Positions 14,571-22,794 of a stretch of DNA of 31,325 bases are shown one piece after another (positions within the stretch are counted from its first letter, which is position 1; the number at the start of each line of letters is the position of its first letter). The notes under the pieces were generated by a model. The model saw nothing but the letters and a program-made list of their open reading frames with translations. It was not told the origin of the DNA and did no database searches. Source of the stretch: Firmicutes bacterium CAG:24053_14 (GTDB taxonomy: Bacteria > Bacillota > Clostridia > Oscillospirales > Oscillospiraceae); assembly GCA_001916715.1 (NCBI GenBank), contig MNSZ01000068.1:1-31325 (forward strand), read 5' to 3'. The translations under genes and the position numbers were made by a program.

Positions 14571-16082
14571 ATGAGTTTATATTCTACCTATGATCTGAGC
14601 TTCTGGGCTGAAAAAACTCCGGATAAAACTGCCGTGTTTGATACGCGCCTGCGCATGAGCTACCGCAGCCTGCATGAAAGATCGCTGCGTTTGGCGGCAT
14701 ATCTTCAAAGCCGCGGGCTAAAAAAGGGCGACCGGCTGCTCACGTCGCTCCCCAATTGCTGCGAAGCGGTGGAGCTGATGTTCGCGGTGAAGGCTGTCGG
14801 CATCGTTCTTGTGCCGTTCAACACCCAGTATAAGCACTCGGAGATAGACCACATCATAAAGCTCACGGCTCCCGCCATGGCTGTTGTGTGTATCCCTCAG
14901 CAGGCAGAATATTTCCGCGGCGCTTATCCGTCCATCCCGCTGGTGGAGCTCGGGCAGATAGGCAGTGAGGATATGTTTGAGCCCTTTATCGAGAGCATGG
15001 AGCCCGTTCGGGCGCGGATGCCCGAGCTGTGCGATCCGGCGCTCATAGTCTGCACCTCCGGCTCGACCGGAGAGCCCAAGGGCGCGCTTTTGAGCTATGG
15101 CAATATGTTCATTCCGGGGCTCGACATTACCAAAAGCTTCAGGATAACGCAAAGCGATGTCACATTTATTCCCGTTCCGCTGTGCCATATGTTCGGAATA
15201 ATGGGCGTTGTCGTAACGCTCGGCTGCGGCAGCACGATAGTCATGATGCAGAAATTCAGAGAGACTGAGGCTCTCCACCTTATCGAAAGCGAACGCGTGA
15301 GCGTTCAGTTCTGCGTCGCCTCCATGTATGAGCGCGAGATAGCCGAATACGAGAGCGCTGCCGCAAAGCCCGATATCTCCTCGCTGCGCACCGGAATGAT
15401 AGCGGGGGCTCCGAGCATAAGGACCTGCATCGAGTGGTTTGACAAAAACGCGGGCTGCCGCCTGCTCAACGCCTACGGGCTGACAGAGGCGCAGGCTCTG
15501 GCGGGAGTGGATTTTGACGATCCTGAGGATGTGAGATATACCACCGCGGGTCACGCAAGCCCCCACTGCAAGCTGAAGATCGTCTGTGACGACGAAACTG
15601 AGTGCGCCGTCGGTGAGACGGGCGAGATAGTGTGCTCGTCCCCCGGCATCATGCTCGGCTACTACGGGCATCCAGAGCTCACCGCGAAAAGCTATACCTC
15701 CGACGGATTTTTCAAAACCGGCGACCTCGGGCGCGTCGATGCGCAGGGCTATCTGACCGTTACGGGACGAAAAAAGGATCTTATAATACGGGGCGGCTAT
15801 AATGTCTTTCCGTATGAGATCGAATCCATGTATAACGCGGTAGACGGCATAAGCGAGGTGTGCGTAGTCGGTTATCCCGACGAGGTGCTCGGCGAGCGCA
15901 TCGCGGCATACATCGTCCCCAAGGCGGGCTTTGAGTTCTCACCCGAGAGACTGCGCGGCTATGCGCTTGAAAACATCGCAAAATACAAAGTCCCCGACAA
16001 GATCATTCTGACCGACGGTCTTCCCAAGCTGTCCAACTGCAAGCTCGATAAGCTTTCGCTGAAGAGGAAGCTCACCGAGTAA
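14571..16082 (+). CDS. Acyl-CoA synthetase (AMP-forming), CaiC/BaiB-like
   Basis: 503 residues of the ANL superfamily. Phosphate loop CTSGSTGEPKG (161-171), A5 motif NAYGLTEAQA (300-309), A7 FFKTGDLG (380-387), A8 hinge GRKKDLIIRGGYNVFPYEIE (399-418), and Lys491 in LSNCKLDK as the likely C-terminal catalytic lysine, in a motif less regular than the usual SGK. AGGAG precedes the ATG. It activates a carboxylic acid to its CoA ester with ATP. Its place after the CaiB-like gene copies the caiB-caiC logic: the ligase starts the CoA cycle. Substrate unknown. Confidence 0.93.
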   Translation: MSLYSTYDLSFWAEKTPDKTAVFDTRLRMSYRSLHERSLRLAAYLQSRGLKKGDRLLTSLPNCCEAVELMFAVKAVGIVLVPFNTQYKHSEIDHIIKLTAPAMAVVCIPQQAEYFRGAYPSIPLVELGQIGSEDMFEPFIESMEPVRARMPELCDPALIVCTSGSTGEPKGALLSYGNMFIPGLDITKSFRITQSDVTFIPVPLCHMFGIMGVVVTLGCGSTIVMMQKFRETEALHLIESERVSVQFCVASMYEREIAEYESAAAKPDISSLRTGMIAGAPSIRTCIEWFDKNAGCRLLNAYGLTEAQALAGVDFDDPEDVRYTTAGHASPHCKLKIVCDDETECAVGETGEIVCSSPGIMLGYYGHPELTAKSYTSDGFFKTGDLGRVDAQGYLTVTGRKKDLIIRGGYNVFPYEIESMYNAVDGISEVCVVGYPDEVLGERIAAYIVPKAGFEFSPERLRGYALENIAKYKVPDKIILTDGLPKLSNCKLDKLSLKRKLTE

Positions 16083-16277
16083 AACTCACATGGGTGCAGT
16101 ATAGGTCAATACAAACTCCGGATAGCTACCGGACAGTTACAATATGCTGTATGTATTTTAATAGTGGGCAAACGCCCGTATATAGAAGGATAATAGTATA
16201 TCGTTTATTGCTCATGTTATGATCTATTATCTGTCCCCCTCTTAAATCAAAAACATGAAAGAGAAGGATCGATAATT
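16083..16277. other. Intergenic gap before the SLC13-type transporter
   Basis: 195 bases, AT-rich, no ORF. Two small hairpins are present: TCCGG-ATAGCTA-CCGGA (16117-16133) and GGGC-AAAC-GCCC near 16167. Neither has a T-run and there is no -24/-12 match, so the transporter may be reached by readthrough or have its own unrecognised promoter. Confidence 0.5.
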
Positions 16278-17723
16278 ATGAGTAAGAAAAATTATATTAT
16301 ATTGGCGGTCGCCGTTATTATCGGCGCGGCCATCCAGTTATTCGTTCCGGCAGTAGGCGGACTTACGCCGGCAGGCGTGTCGATGCTCGCGGTATTTATC
16401 CCGACGATAATATTGTGGATAGGCATCGGGACCGGCTGGACGAGCTTTCTTGCGCTGACTGTGCTTGCGCTTATGCAGGTGCTCGACGGTCAGACGGTTT
16501 TCAACACCGCGTGGGGCAACAGCGTAAATGTCGTTATCATCCCCATGCTCATCATCGTTCAGGTAATGATAGACAGCGGTGCGATGCAGCACATTGCCGA
16601 GTGGATAATCTCCAGAAGGATCGTGCGGGGCAGACCCTATGTGTTCTATGCCCTGCTGTGTCTGGCGATATTCGTTATCGGCACGGTCGTGTACCCCGTT
16701 ATCATGTGCTTTATTTTCCTGAAGCTCATAGACAGCGTTACCGAATCGATAGGATACACAAAGCAGGATAAGTTCTACAAGGCAGCCCTGCTGATAACGC
16801 TTTGGGTGACGACGGTCATGGACGGCGTATGGCCCTTTGCAAGACCGATCCCCATTGTAATAATGACATTCCTTTCCGGCCTCGGCTATGATATTTCCAT
16901 CGTCGACTGGATGAAGGTCAGCATTCCCTTCGGTATCCTGTGCATCCTCGCAGCGCTTTTAATAATAAGATTTATCTACCGTCCGGATGTCTCGAAGTTC
17001 AAAAACTTTGACGATGCCGCAATAAGGCAGCGGCTCAAGGCAAATCCCATCTCCCGAGCGGGCAAGCTCTCGACCCTGTTCGTGCTGCTCGTAATAATAA
17101 GCTGGGTGCTTCCTAATGTGACCGGTCTGGGCGGCATCGCGGAATATTTCAAGGCCATCGGCGTTCCCACCTGCGCGTGCCTTGCGGTCTCTCTGCTGTG
17201 CATAATCAAGGATGAAAACGGCAAGCCCATCATTGAGCTCGGTCAGGCAATGGCTAAGGTCAACTGGTCTCTCGTCGTGTTCCTCGGCGCGGTAATGTTC
17301 TTTGCCTCCTACCTCGGCAGCGATACCTATGGCGTAGTGGCAATGTTCAAGTCCCTGCTCATGCCGCTGGCAGAGTCGATACCCGCCCTTGTGGTCATAG
17401 CTCTCGGCATTTTTATCGCCTGCTTTGCAACCAACTTCATGAGCAACACCGTTTCGGCTACCATTTCGGCAAGTGTTTTCATACCGGTGCTGCTGAACTA
17501 CTCGTCGATAAGCTCCGGCACGATAATCGTTACGGCGATTCTCATCGGCTGCGTTGCAAACAGCGCATACCTCACCTATGCCTCAAGCCCCACCTCCGGC
17601 GTTATTCTCACGGATAAGACCGTGTCCCTCAAGGAGTCCGTGCCGTACAGCTCAGCAATGATACTTGCAACTTATATCCCCGTTGTAGTGTGTCTGCTTC
17701 CGCTGCTCAGCAAGCTCTTCTGA
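16278..17723 (+). CDS. SLC13/DASS-type (ion transporter superfamily) membrane transporter
   Basis: 481 residues with about twelve hydrophobic segments. The motif ATNFMSNTVSATISASVF (about 389-406) matches the second SNT signature of sodium-coupled di- and tricarboxylate carriers, and an earlier related element lies near TTVMDGVWPFARPIP. AAGGA lies upstream of the ATG. Proteins of this group move organic anions with sodium or protons; here it could import the pathway acid or export the product. It lies between the CoA-ligase operon and the third sigma-54 unit and ends in its own terminator, so it probably belongs to the first operon. Confidence 0.85.
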   Translation: MSKKNYIILAVAVIIGAAIQLFVPAVGGLTPAGVSMLAVFIPTIILWIGIGTGWTSFLALTVLALMQVLDGQTVFNTAWGNSVNVVIIPMLIIVQVMIDSGAMQHIAEWIISRRIVRGRPYVFYALLCLAIFVIGTVVYPVIMCFIFLKLIDSVTESIGYTKQDKFYKAALLITLWVTTVMDGVWPFARPIPIVIMTFLSGLGYDISIVDWMKVSIPFGILCILAALLIIRFIYRPDVSKFKNFDDAAIRQRLKANPISRAGKLSTLFVLLVIISWVLPNVTGLGGIAEYFKAIGVPTCACLAVSLLCIIKDENGKPIIELGQAMAKVNWSLVVFLGAVMFFASYLGSDTYGVVAMFKSLLMPLAESIPALVVIALGIFIACFATNFMSNTVSATISASVFIPVLLNYSSISSGTIIVTAILIGCVANSAYLTYASSPTSGVILTDKTVSLKESVPYSSAMILATYIPVVVCLLPLLSKLF

Positions 17724-17730
17724 TATAACC

Positions 17731-17772
17731 AAGAGAGCCGGCGTTCAATATCGTCGAGCGTCGGCTCTCTTA
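17731..17772 (+). terminator. Terminator after the SLC13-type transporter
   Basis: AAGAGAGCCGGCG paired with CGTCGGCTCTCTT over a 15-base loop, with one G-T wobble. It starts 7 bases after the stop codon; the T-tail is weak (TTATAC). Confidence 0.7.
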
Positions 17773-17805
17773 TACACCCGCCGTTCATTTTTGTGCATCA
17801 CCCTT

Positions 17806-17842
17806 TTGCCTGAGCCGGCAAATGCATTGCAGATTCAGGCAA
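17806..17842. promoter_or_regulatory. Inverted repeat just upstream of the third sigma-54 promoter
   Basis: TTGCCTGA (17806-17813) and TCAGGCAA (17835-17842) form perfect 8-bp arms 21 bases apart, ending 16 bases before the -24 element. It lacks TGTTCA, so it may bind another factor, or the true activator site lies further upstream. Confidence 0.4.
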
Positions 17843-17858
17843 GACGGCGATCATGCGC

Positions 17859-17873
17859 TGGCATGGTTCTTGC
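17859..17873 (+). promoter_or_regulatory. Sigma-54 (-24/-12) promoter for the MBL-oxidoreductase-etfBA unit
   Basis: TGGCATG-GTTC-TTGC followed by T, the consensus with one substitution and exact GG-to-GC spacing. Predicted start near 17885, about 30 bases before the MBL gene. Its -24 heptamer is the same TGGCATG used by the etfB promoter at 6417-6431. Confidence 0.87.
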
Positions 17874-17914
17874 TAATCTATTATCAGCCGAACGAAATGA
17901 AGTGACAAAGACAG

Positions 17915-18907
17915 ATGAATGAAAATAGTGCTCCAAAGCAAATAAAAGATAATATTTATGTTTTCCCGATAGTGCTTCCGGATAACCCTCTGAAGTGGCT
18001 CAACTGCTATGCGATCAAAGGGAGAGCCGGTGAGCGCAGTCTGCTCATCGACAGCGGCTTCAACCGTCCCGAGTGCCTTGAGGCGCTGTGCTGCGGAATG
18101 GCATCGCTCGGACTTGAACCGGAGAATACCGATGTGTTTTTCACCCATCTGCACGCCGACCACACCGGCAATGCGCACGCTCTCGAAGAACTCGGCTGCC
18201 GGCTCATCATGGGACGAAAGGAATACGGCTTCATGCGCGCGCAGCAGGAGCTGAACTGGGGCGGCGATATTGATAGAGCAATGCGTGAGGGCGCAGACGC
18301 CGCCTGCCTTGAAAATGCCAGAGACAACAAGCAGTCGTTTCTTTTTGAGTCCGAGCCCTTCAGCACGGACTGCGTTGACGACGGAGATGAGCTTTGCTGC
18401 GGCGGACACAGGCTGCGCTGCATCCTCACCCCCGGGCACACTCCGGGACATATGTGCCTGTACTCGGCTCAGGACAGACTCGTTTTCCTCGGCGACCATG
18501 TTCTGTTTGACATTTCGCCGAACATCACCGACTGGAACGGTGTTGATGATTCTCTCGGAGACTACCTTGCAAGCCTTGAGAAGATGCGCGGACTGCGCGC
18601 CGAGATCTGCCTGCCTGGGCACAGAACGGCTTTCGGAAAGTCACTCGATGAGCGAATAGATGAGCTCATCGAGCACCACGGGCATCGGCTCGCGGAGCTT
18701 GAAGACATTATCGGGCAGAACTCCGGCATAAACGCGGGCGAGATAGCAAAAAGCCTGTCGTGGCATATGCGCGGCAAGACATGGGAGGAATACAGCCTGT
18801 CGTCACGCTGGTTCGCGTTCAAGGAAACGCTTGCGCATCTTGATCATCTTGCCGCTCTCGGACGGATAGAATACACCGCCGATACAGGCGGCTACATAAA
18901 ACGATAA
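17915..18907 (+). CDS. Metallo-beta-lactamase-fold hydrolase, possible thioesterase
   Basis: 330 residues. Metal site: H78-L-H80-A-D82-H83 (THLHADHTG), His175 or 179 in TPGHTPGH, Asp194 in FLGDH, His236 in CLPGH: a full dinuclear set. A C-terminal helical tail (about 250-330) is seen in MBL proteins related to glyoxalase II and acyl hydrolases. The ATG at 17915 has only a weak site. First gene of the third sigma-54 unit. Reasonable roles are hydrolysis of an acyl-CoA or other thioester or lactone in the pathway; the sequence does not fix the substrate. Confidence 0.85.
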   Translation: MNENSAPKQIKDNIYVFPIVLPDNPLKWLNCYAIKGRAGERSLLIDSGFNRPECLEALCCGMASLGLEPENTDVFFTHLHADHTGNAHALEELGCRLIMGRKEYGFMRAQQELNWGGDIDRAMREGADAACLENARDNKQSFLFESEPFSTDCVDDGDELCCGGHRLRCILTPGHTPGHMCLYSAQDRLVFLGDHVLFDISPNITDWNGVDDSLGDYLASLEKMRGLRAEICLPGHRTAFGKSLDERIDELIEHHGHRLAELEDIIGQNSGINAGEIAKSLSWHMRGKTWEEYSLSSRWFAFKETLAHLDHLAALGRIEYTADTGGYIKR

Positions 18908-18939
18908 AAAAACAAAACGACATAAGAGGTGAATTTAAA

Positions 18940-20298
18940 ATGGATATTAAGAGAACCATAACGCAGCTGACGGACGAGCTGGGAGAGGAGCGGGTGCTGA
19001 CGAGAACGGCAATAGGCGCGGACTACTGCCATGACGAGTACCCCGGCGGAAGCTATGCTCCCGATGCCGTAATAGAAGCCCGCACCACCGAGGAGGTCTC
19101 GAGGGTGCTCAAGGTCTGCTGCGAAAACGGCGTTTTCGTCACCGTTCGCGGCGCCGGCACAGGTCAGGCGGGCGGCTCGGTCGCAATAAACGGCGGCATC
19201 GTGCTCTCGGTAAAGGGCATGAACGGCATCCTCGGCTTTAACGCCGAAGACAACACCCTGAGCGTTCAGGCAGGCGCCCTTTTGCAGGATGTGAAGTCCG
19301 AAGCAGCAGCCCACGGGCTGTACTACCCTCCCGACCCCGGCGAAAAGACCGCTACCATAGGCGGCAACGCCGCTACCGACGCCGCCGGTCCCTGCGCCGT
19401 CAAATACGGCAGCACTGCAGACTATATCGTTGACGGCACCGCCGTCCTCGCCGACGGAAGCGTAATTAAGCTCAGCGGCGCAAAGGACATTATCGGCAGC
19501 GAGGGAACCCTCGGCGTTATCACCGAGCTCACGCTCAGGCTCATCGAAAAGCCCAAAGCCGACGCTATCCTTCTCCTGCCGTTCATGGACACCGAGACCT
19601 GCGTGAACGCCGCCGGCACCATACTCAAAAACGGCTGCGAGCCCGCTGTGCTCGAATACATGGACACAGATATCATCGAGTTTTCCGGCAATGTCACCGG
19701 AAACCCCGTGTTCCCCGTGGAGCTTGACGGCGAGCGCGTCGCAGCGACCCTCATGGTAGTGCTCGAGGGCGAGGACGACGACAATGTCATGGAAAAGATG
19801 GAGGCTCTCGCGGAACTGGCGGAGGAGCTCGAATGTCTGGATATACTCGTCGGCGACACACCGACCATGAAAAAAGATATGTGGGCAGCTCACGACGCCT
19901 TCCACACCTCGATGGAAAGCGGCGCGAAGAACGCCTTTGAATATAACATAACCGTGCCCTCGGAGCACATTGCCGAGATGGTCGAATACGCAAAGCAGCT
20001 CGGCAAGGCAAAGGGCCTGAAGGTGATGGCCTATGCCCATGCCGGAAGCGGCGGTATGCACATCCACGCCGTGTCTGACGGGGATAAGACCGAGTTTAAG
20101 ACAGCCGTTGCGGAAACGGAGGGCGAGCTCTACGCCAAATGCGTATCCCTCGGCGGAGGCGTGCGCGGCGAGTACGGCTTCGGCTATGCAAAGAAAGCCT
20201 ACACCCCTGCCGATGTGCGCGCAGCGTTTGCCGCCTCCAAGAATGCGCTTGACCCGAAGAAAATACTCAATTACGGAAAGGTGGCTGAGATATGCTGA
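18940..20298 (+). CDS. FAD-binding 2-hydroxyacid (D-lactate) dehydrogenase, GlcD/LctD-like
   Basis: 452 residues. PCMH-type FAD domain at about 40-220 with VRGAGTGQAGG, PPDPGEKTATIGGNAATDAAG and IGSEGTLGVITE; C-terminal FAD-oxidase domain with AYAHAGSGGMHIH (about 366-378), the metal and substrate histidine segment of D-lactate dehydrogenases. AGAGGTG precedes the ATG. It overlaps etfB by 7 bases. An oxidoreductase of this type fused in an operon to EtfBA is the arrangement of the electron-confurcating lactate dehydrogenase of acetogens (LctBCD), there with etfB-etfA first. The substrate may be lactate or another 2-hydroxyacid made in this pathway. Confidence 0.92.
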   Translation: MDIKRTITQLTDELGEERVLTRTAIGADYCHDEYPGGSYAPDAVIEARTTEEVSRVLKVCCENGVFVTVRGAGTGQAGGSVAINGGIVLSVKGMNGILGFNAEDNTLSVQAGALLQDVKSEAAAHGLYYPPDPGEKTATIGGNAATDAAGPCAVKYGSTADYIVDGTAVLADGSVIKLSGAKDIIGSEGTLGVITELTLRLIEKPKADAILLLPFMDTETCVNAAGTILKNGCEPAVLEYMDTDIIEFSGNVTGNPVFPVELDGERVAATLMVVLEGEDDDNVMEKMEALAELAEELECLDILVGDTPTMKKDMWAAHDAFHTSMESGAKNAFEYNITVPSEHIAEMVEYAKQLGKAKGLKVMAYAHAGSGGMHIHAVSDGDKTEFKTAVAETEGELYAKCVSLGGGVRGEYGFGYAKKAYTPADVRAAFAASKNALDPKKILNYGKVAEIC

Positions 20299-21080
20299 AG
20301 ATATTATGCTGCGTAAAGCAGGTGCCGGATGTTGACCAGATGCGCATGGACCCCGAGACCGGCAGCCTCATCCGCGCCGGAGTCCCCGCCATACTCAACC
20401 CTCAGGACGCAAACGCCCTGTCGGCAGCAATGAAAGTGAAGGAGACCTATGGCGGCGAGATAACGCTCATCACCATGGGACCGCCCAATGCCGAGGCCGT
20501 GCTGCGAGAGTGCCTTGCGGTCGGCGCGGACAAGGCGGTGCTCGTTACCGACCGCGCGTTCGGCAATGCCGACACCTTAGCCACGAGCTACTCCATCCTC
20601 TCTGCCGCAAACACTCAGGGCAGCTACGACATGATCTTCTGCGGCAAGGAATCGCTCGACGGCGCCACCGGTCAGATGGGCGCACAGCTTGCCCAGCGCT
20701 TCGGCGTTTCTCAGGTGACGGGCACGCTGCTCATAGAAAGCTTTGACGAGGACTCGAAGAAAGCCGTCGTGCTGCGCGAGCTCGACGACGGCGAGGAGCG
20801 GCTCGAGGTGCTGCTGCCGTGCCTGTTCACGATGGAAAAGACGAACTACCCCGCGCGCATACCCAATCTCAAGGGCAAGATCGCGGCAAAGAAGGCTCCG
20901 GTGGTAACCGTCACCTCGGAGGATATACCCGAGCTCGACAAAAGCCGCATAGGCGATGCTGGCTCTCCGACGAAGGTGCCGCGGATGTTCCCGCCGGTGC
21001 TGCCGGAGCCCGGAGTCATATTGGATCTCGGCAGCGTGAAGGCAAATGCTGCGGAGCTTCTCCGCATCATCGGAAAGTGA
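20292..21080 (+). CDS. etfB: Electron transfer flavoprotein subunit beta (second copy)
   Basis: 262 residues. N-terminus MLKILCCVKQVPD and the nucleotide loop FCGKESLDGATGQMGAQLAQ (about 116-135) define EtfB. This loop, with ESLDGATGQ, resembles the form found in bifurcating or confurcating Etfs more than the first copy does, but I cannot decide this without an alignment. The start codon overlaps the stop of the GlcD-like gene (ATGCTGA), so translation is coupled and the three proteins likely form a complex. Confidence 0.94.
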   Translation: MLKILCCVKQVPDVDQMRMDPETGSLIRAGVPAILNPQDANALSAAMKVKETYGGEITLITMGPPNAEAVLRECLAVGADKAVLVTDRAFGNADTLATSYSILSAANTQGSYDMIFCGKESLDGATGQMGAQLAQRFGVSQVTGTLLIESFDEDSKKAVVLRELDDGEERLEVLLPCLFTMEKTNYPARIPNLKGKIAAKKAPVVTVTSEDIPELDKSRIGDAGSPTKVPRMFPPVLPEPGVILDLGSVKANAAELLRIIGK

Positions 21081-21090
21081 GGTGCAGACG

Positions 21091-22080
21091 ATGGACAAAA
21101 GCTGTTATAAGAATATGTGGGTGCATATAGAGCACGAAAACGGTAAGGTGTCTAACGCATCGCTGGAGCTGTGCTGCGAGGTCCGCAGGCTGTGCGACGA
21201 ATCGGGAGATAAGCTCATCGGCGTTGCTGCCGGAAGCATCCCCGAAAGCGAGATGCAAAGGATAAAGGAGTGCGGCGCGGACGGAGTTATCTCCGTTTCC
21301 GGCACCGGCTATGACAGGTACAGCACCGAGGCTTACTCAAACCTCTATGTTGAGCTTTCGAGAAAGTATCTGCCGTCGGCGGTGTTCATAGCCGCAACGG
21401 CAAACGGCAGGGACTTTGCGCCCCACTTTGCCGCGTGTCTTGAGACCGGCTGCACATCGGATGCGACCGAGCTCATATATAACCCCGAAACGAAGGACAT
21501 AGAGTTTGTCGAGCCGGCAGCCGGCGGCAAGATAATGGCGGTCATCACCATTCCCGTGCTGCGTCCTCAGGTGGGCACGATACGCCCCGGCACCTTTAAG
21601 CTCGCCCCCGGCGGCTGCCGCGAGGACTTCGAGGTCATTCGGGAGCATATAGACTTTGACCTTTCAAAGATCCGCACGAAGCTTCTTGAGCGCATAGCGA
21701 GCGAGTTTGATCCCGAGCTGGACATCGCCTCGTGCGAGACGATAGTTTGCATCGGCAACGGCGTGAAGGACGAGAGCTTGGGTAAATACCGCGAGCTTGC
21801 GCGGCTGCTGGGCGGAAAGCTTGCCGGAACGCGTCCGGTGTGCGACAGGGAACTGCTTCCGGTAAAGCTTCAGGTTGGGCAGTCGGGCGTTATGATAAAG
21901 CCAAAGCTGTATCTGGGCTTCGGTATCTCGGGCGCGGTGAACCATGTCACGGGCGTTGACGCGGATATGCTCATCGCAGTGAACACCGACAAGACCGCGC
22001 CGATATTCAACTACTGCGATTACGGCATCGTCGGAGACATGGACGAGGTCTGTGACGAGCTGATCGCGGCACTTAGCTGA
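21091..22080 (+). CDS. etfA: Electron transfer flavoprotein subunit alpha (second copy)
   Basis: 329 residues from the ATG at 21091, with GAGGTG 6 bases upstream; an earlier in-frame ATG at 21046 lies inside etfB and is rejected. FAD domain: LAGTRPVCDRELLP, GQSGVMIKPKLYLGFGISGAV, VNTDKTAPIFNYCDYGIVGD at the C-terminus. It closes the third sigma-54 unit. Known role of the family: with EtfB it binds FAD and shuttles or splits electrons. The partner is the GlcD-like dehydrogenase next to it. Confidence 0.94.
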   Translation: MDKSCYKNMWVHIEHENGKVSNASLELCCEVRRLCDESGDKLIGVAAGSIPESEMQRIKECGADGVISVSGTGYDRYSTEAYSNLYVELSRKYLPSAVFIAATANGRDFAPHFAACLETGCTSDATELIYNPETKDIEFVEPAAGGKIMAVITIPVLRPQVGTIRPGTFKLAPGGCREDFEVIREHIDFDLSKIRTKLLERIASEFDPELDIASCETIVCIGNGVKDESLGKYRELARLLGGKLAGTRPVCDRELLPVKLQVGQSGVMIKPKLYLGFGISGAVNHVTGVDADMLIAVNTDKTAPIFNYCDYGIVGDMDEVCDELIAALS

Positions 22081-22222
22081 CCCGTATACGCGGGGCAGGG
22101 GCATGACTATCTTCCTTACACCTTGCATGATGCCATTACTATGAGGTTTCTCCCCCTTCCATTTAATTCTTTTCCCCCACCCCCGCGGATACTTGAAATA
22201 TTCAAACTGTTCAGATGCTGGG

Positions 22223-22249
22223 CAGGCAGAGTATGGTACACTCTGCCTG
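22223..22249. repeat. Perfect hairpin downstream of the second etfA
   Basis: 10-bp arms CAGGCAGAGT / ACTCTGCCTG with a 7-base loop and no T-run directly after. It may be a transcript-end stabiliser ahead of the terminator at 22274. Confidence 0.5.
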
Positions 22250-22273
22250 TCATCCCTCTTCCCTATTTTTTAA

Positions 22274-22307
22274 GGCGCTGCTCTGTGTGAGCAGCGCCGA
22301 ATTTTTT
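22274..22307 (+). terminator. Rho-independent terminator of the third sigma-54 unit
   Basis: GGCGCTGCTC-TGTGT-GAGCAGCGCC, perfect 10-bp stem, then GAATTTTTT. It is 193 bases after the etfA stop. Confidence 0.85.
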
Positions 22308-22329
22308 GCGGCTAATTGATACAGCTAAA

Positions 22330-22708
22330 AAACGATCCCTCAGTCACCCCCCCGGTGACAGCTCCCTTTACGCAAGGGAGCCAAGGCGCGAGCGGAGGGA
22401 TTGTGCCACTCGCCGTGGCGGGCATTGCGTTACCGGCATTGGAAATTGGTTTTTCTGCGGTATCTCGACAATTACAAATACAAAAACGCGGGCGAGCAAT
22501 GCTCGCCTCTACAGTATAACCTGTACTTCCGACGATGATTGTATTTTAATGATTTTATCCGCAGCCCGTCACCGTGCGGCAGCATTTTATTAAAATACCA
22601 TTGTTCGTAGCGAAACGCCGGTCACGGCGAGTGACCGACCAATGGTCGCCCGCTGTGATGGTTTCGCCGGTACTCTCCGGTCGGGACACCGCAATATCCG
22701 TATTCGTA
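22330..22708. repeat. Dispersed intergenic repeat, copy B
   Basis: Contains the same modules as 606-806: CTCCCTTTACGCAAGGGAG, GGAGGGATTGT, GGGCGAGCAATGCTCGCC (22490-22507), CTTCCGACGAT and the 51-base block 22658-22708. Module order differs (in copy A the CTTCCGACGAT box precedes the palindrome) and extra sequence is present, so copies have been rearranged. An additional GGTCACGG...GTGACC inverted element lies near 22620. Confidence 0.68.
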
Positions 22709-22735
22709 ACTGCGGAAAAACGCCTCTAAAAAATC

Positions 22736-22764
22736 TTGCGGAGGGGAGGGGTATCGGGTATAAT
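22736..22764 (+). promoter_or_regulatory. Sigma-A promoter of the ACT/UPF0210 pair
   Basis: TTGCGG (22736), 17-base spacer, TATAAT (22759-22764). Transcription would start near 22771, 24 bases before the ATG. Confidence 0.8.
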
Positions 22765-22794
22765 GATTTATTATTTGTTTGGGAGTGACGGACA

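Larger units (their letters stand above)
22081..22794. other. 714-base intergenic stretch with hairpins and repeat copy B
   Basis: No ORF here has both a ribosome site and family resemblance. It contains a perfect hairpin at 22223-22249 (CAGGCAGAGT / ACTCTGCCTG), a terminator at 22274-22307, the dispersed repeat at 22330-22708 and a sigma-A promoter at 22736-22764. Confidence 0.75.

Noticed and set aside
6821..16082. A plain carnitine (cai) operon
   Set aside because: No BCCT carnitine carrier, an additional dienoyl-CoA-reductase-like enzyme and AMACR-like enzyme, and a crotonase lacking the CaiD/hydratase glutamates.
6821..16082. A bile-acid 7-dehydroxylation (bai) operon
   Set aside because: No BaiE-type dehydratase and no BaiA-type dehydrogenase; the acyl-CoA dehydrogenase and CoA-transferase are closer to CaiA and CaiB.
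18892..20067. 391-codon minus-strand ORF
   Set aside because: Shadow of the GlcD-like gene.
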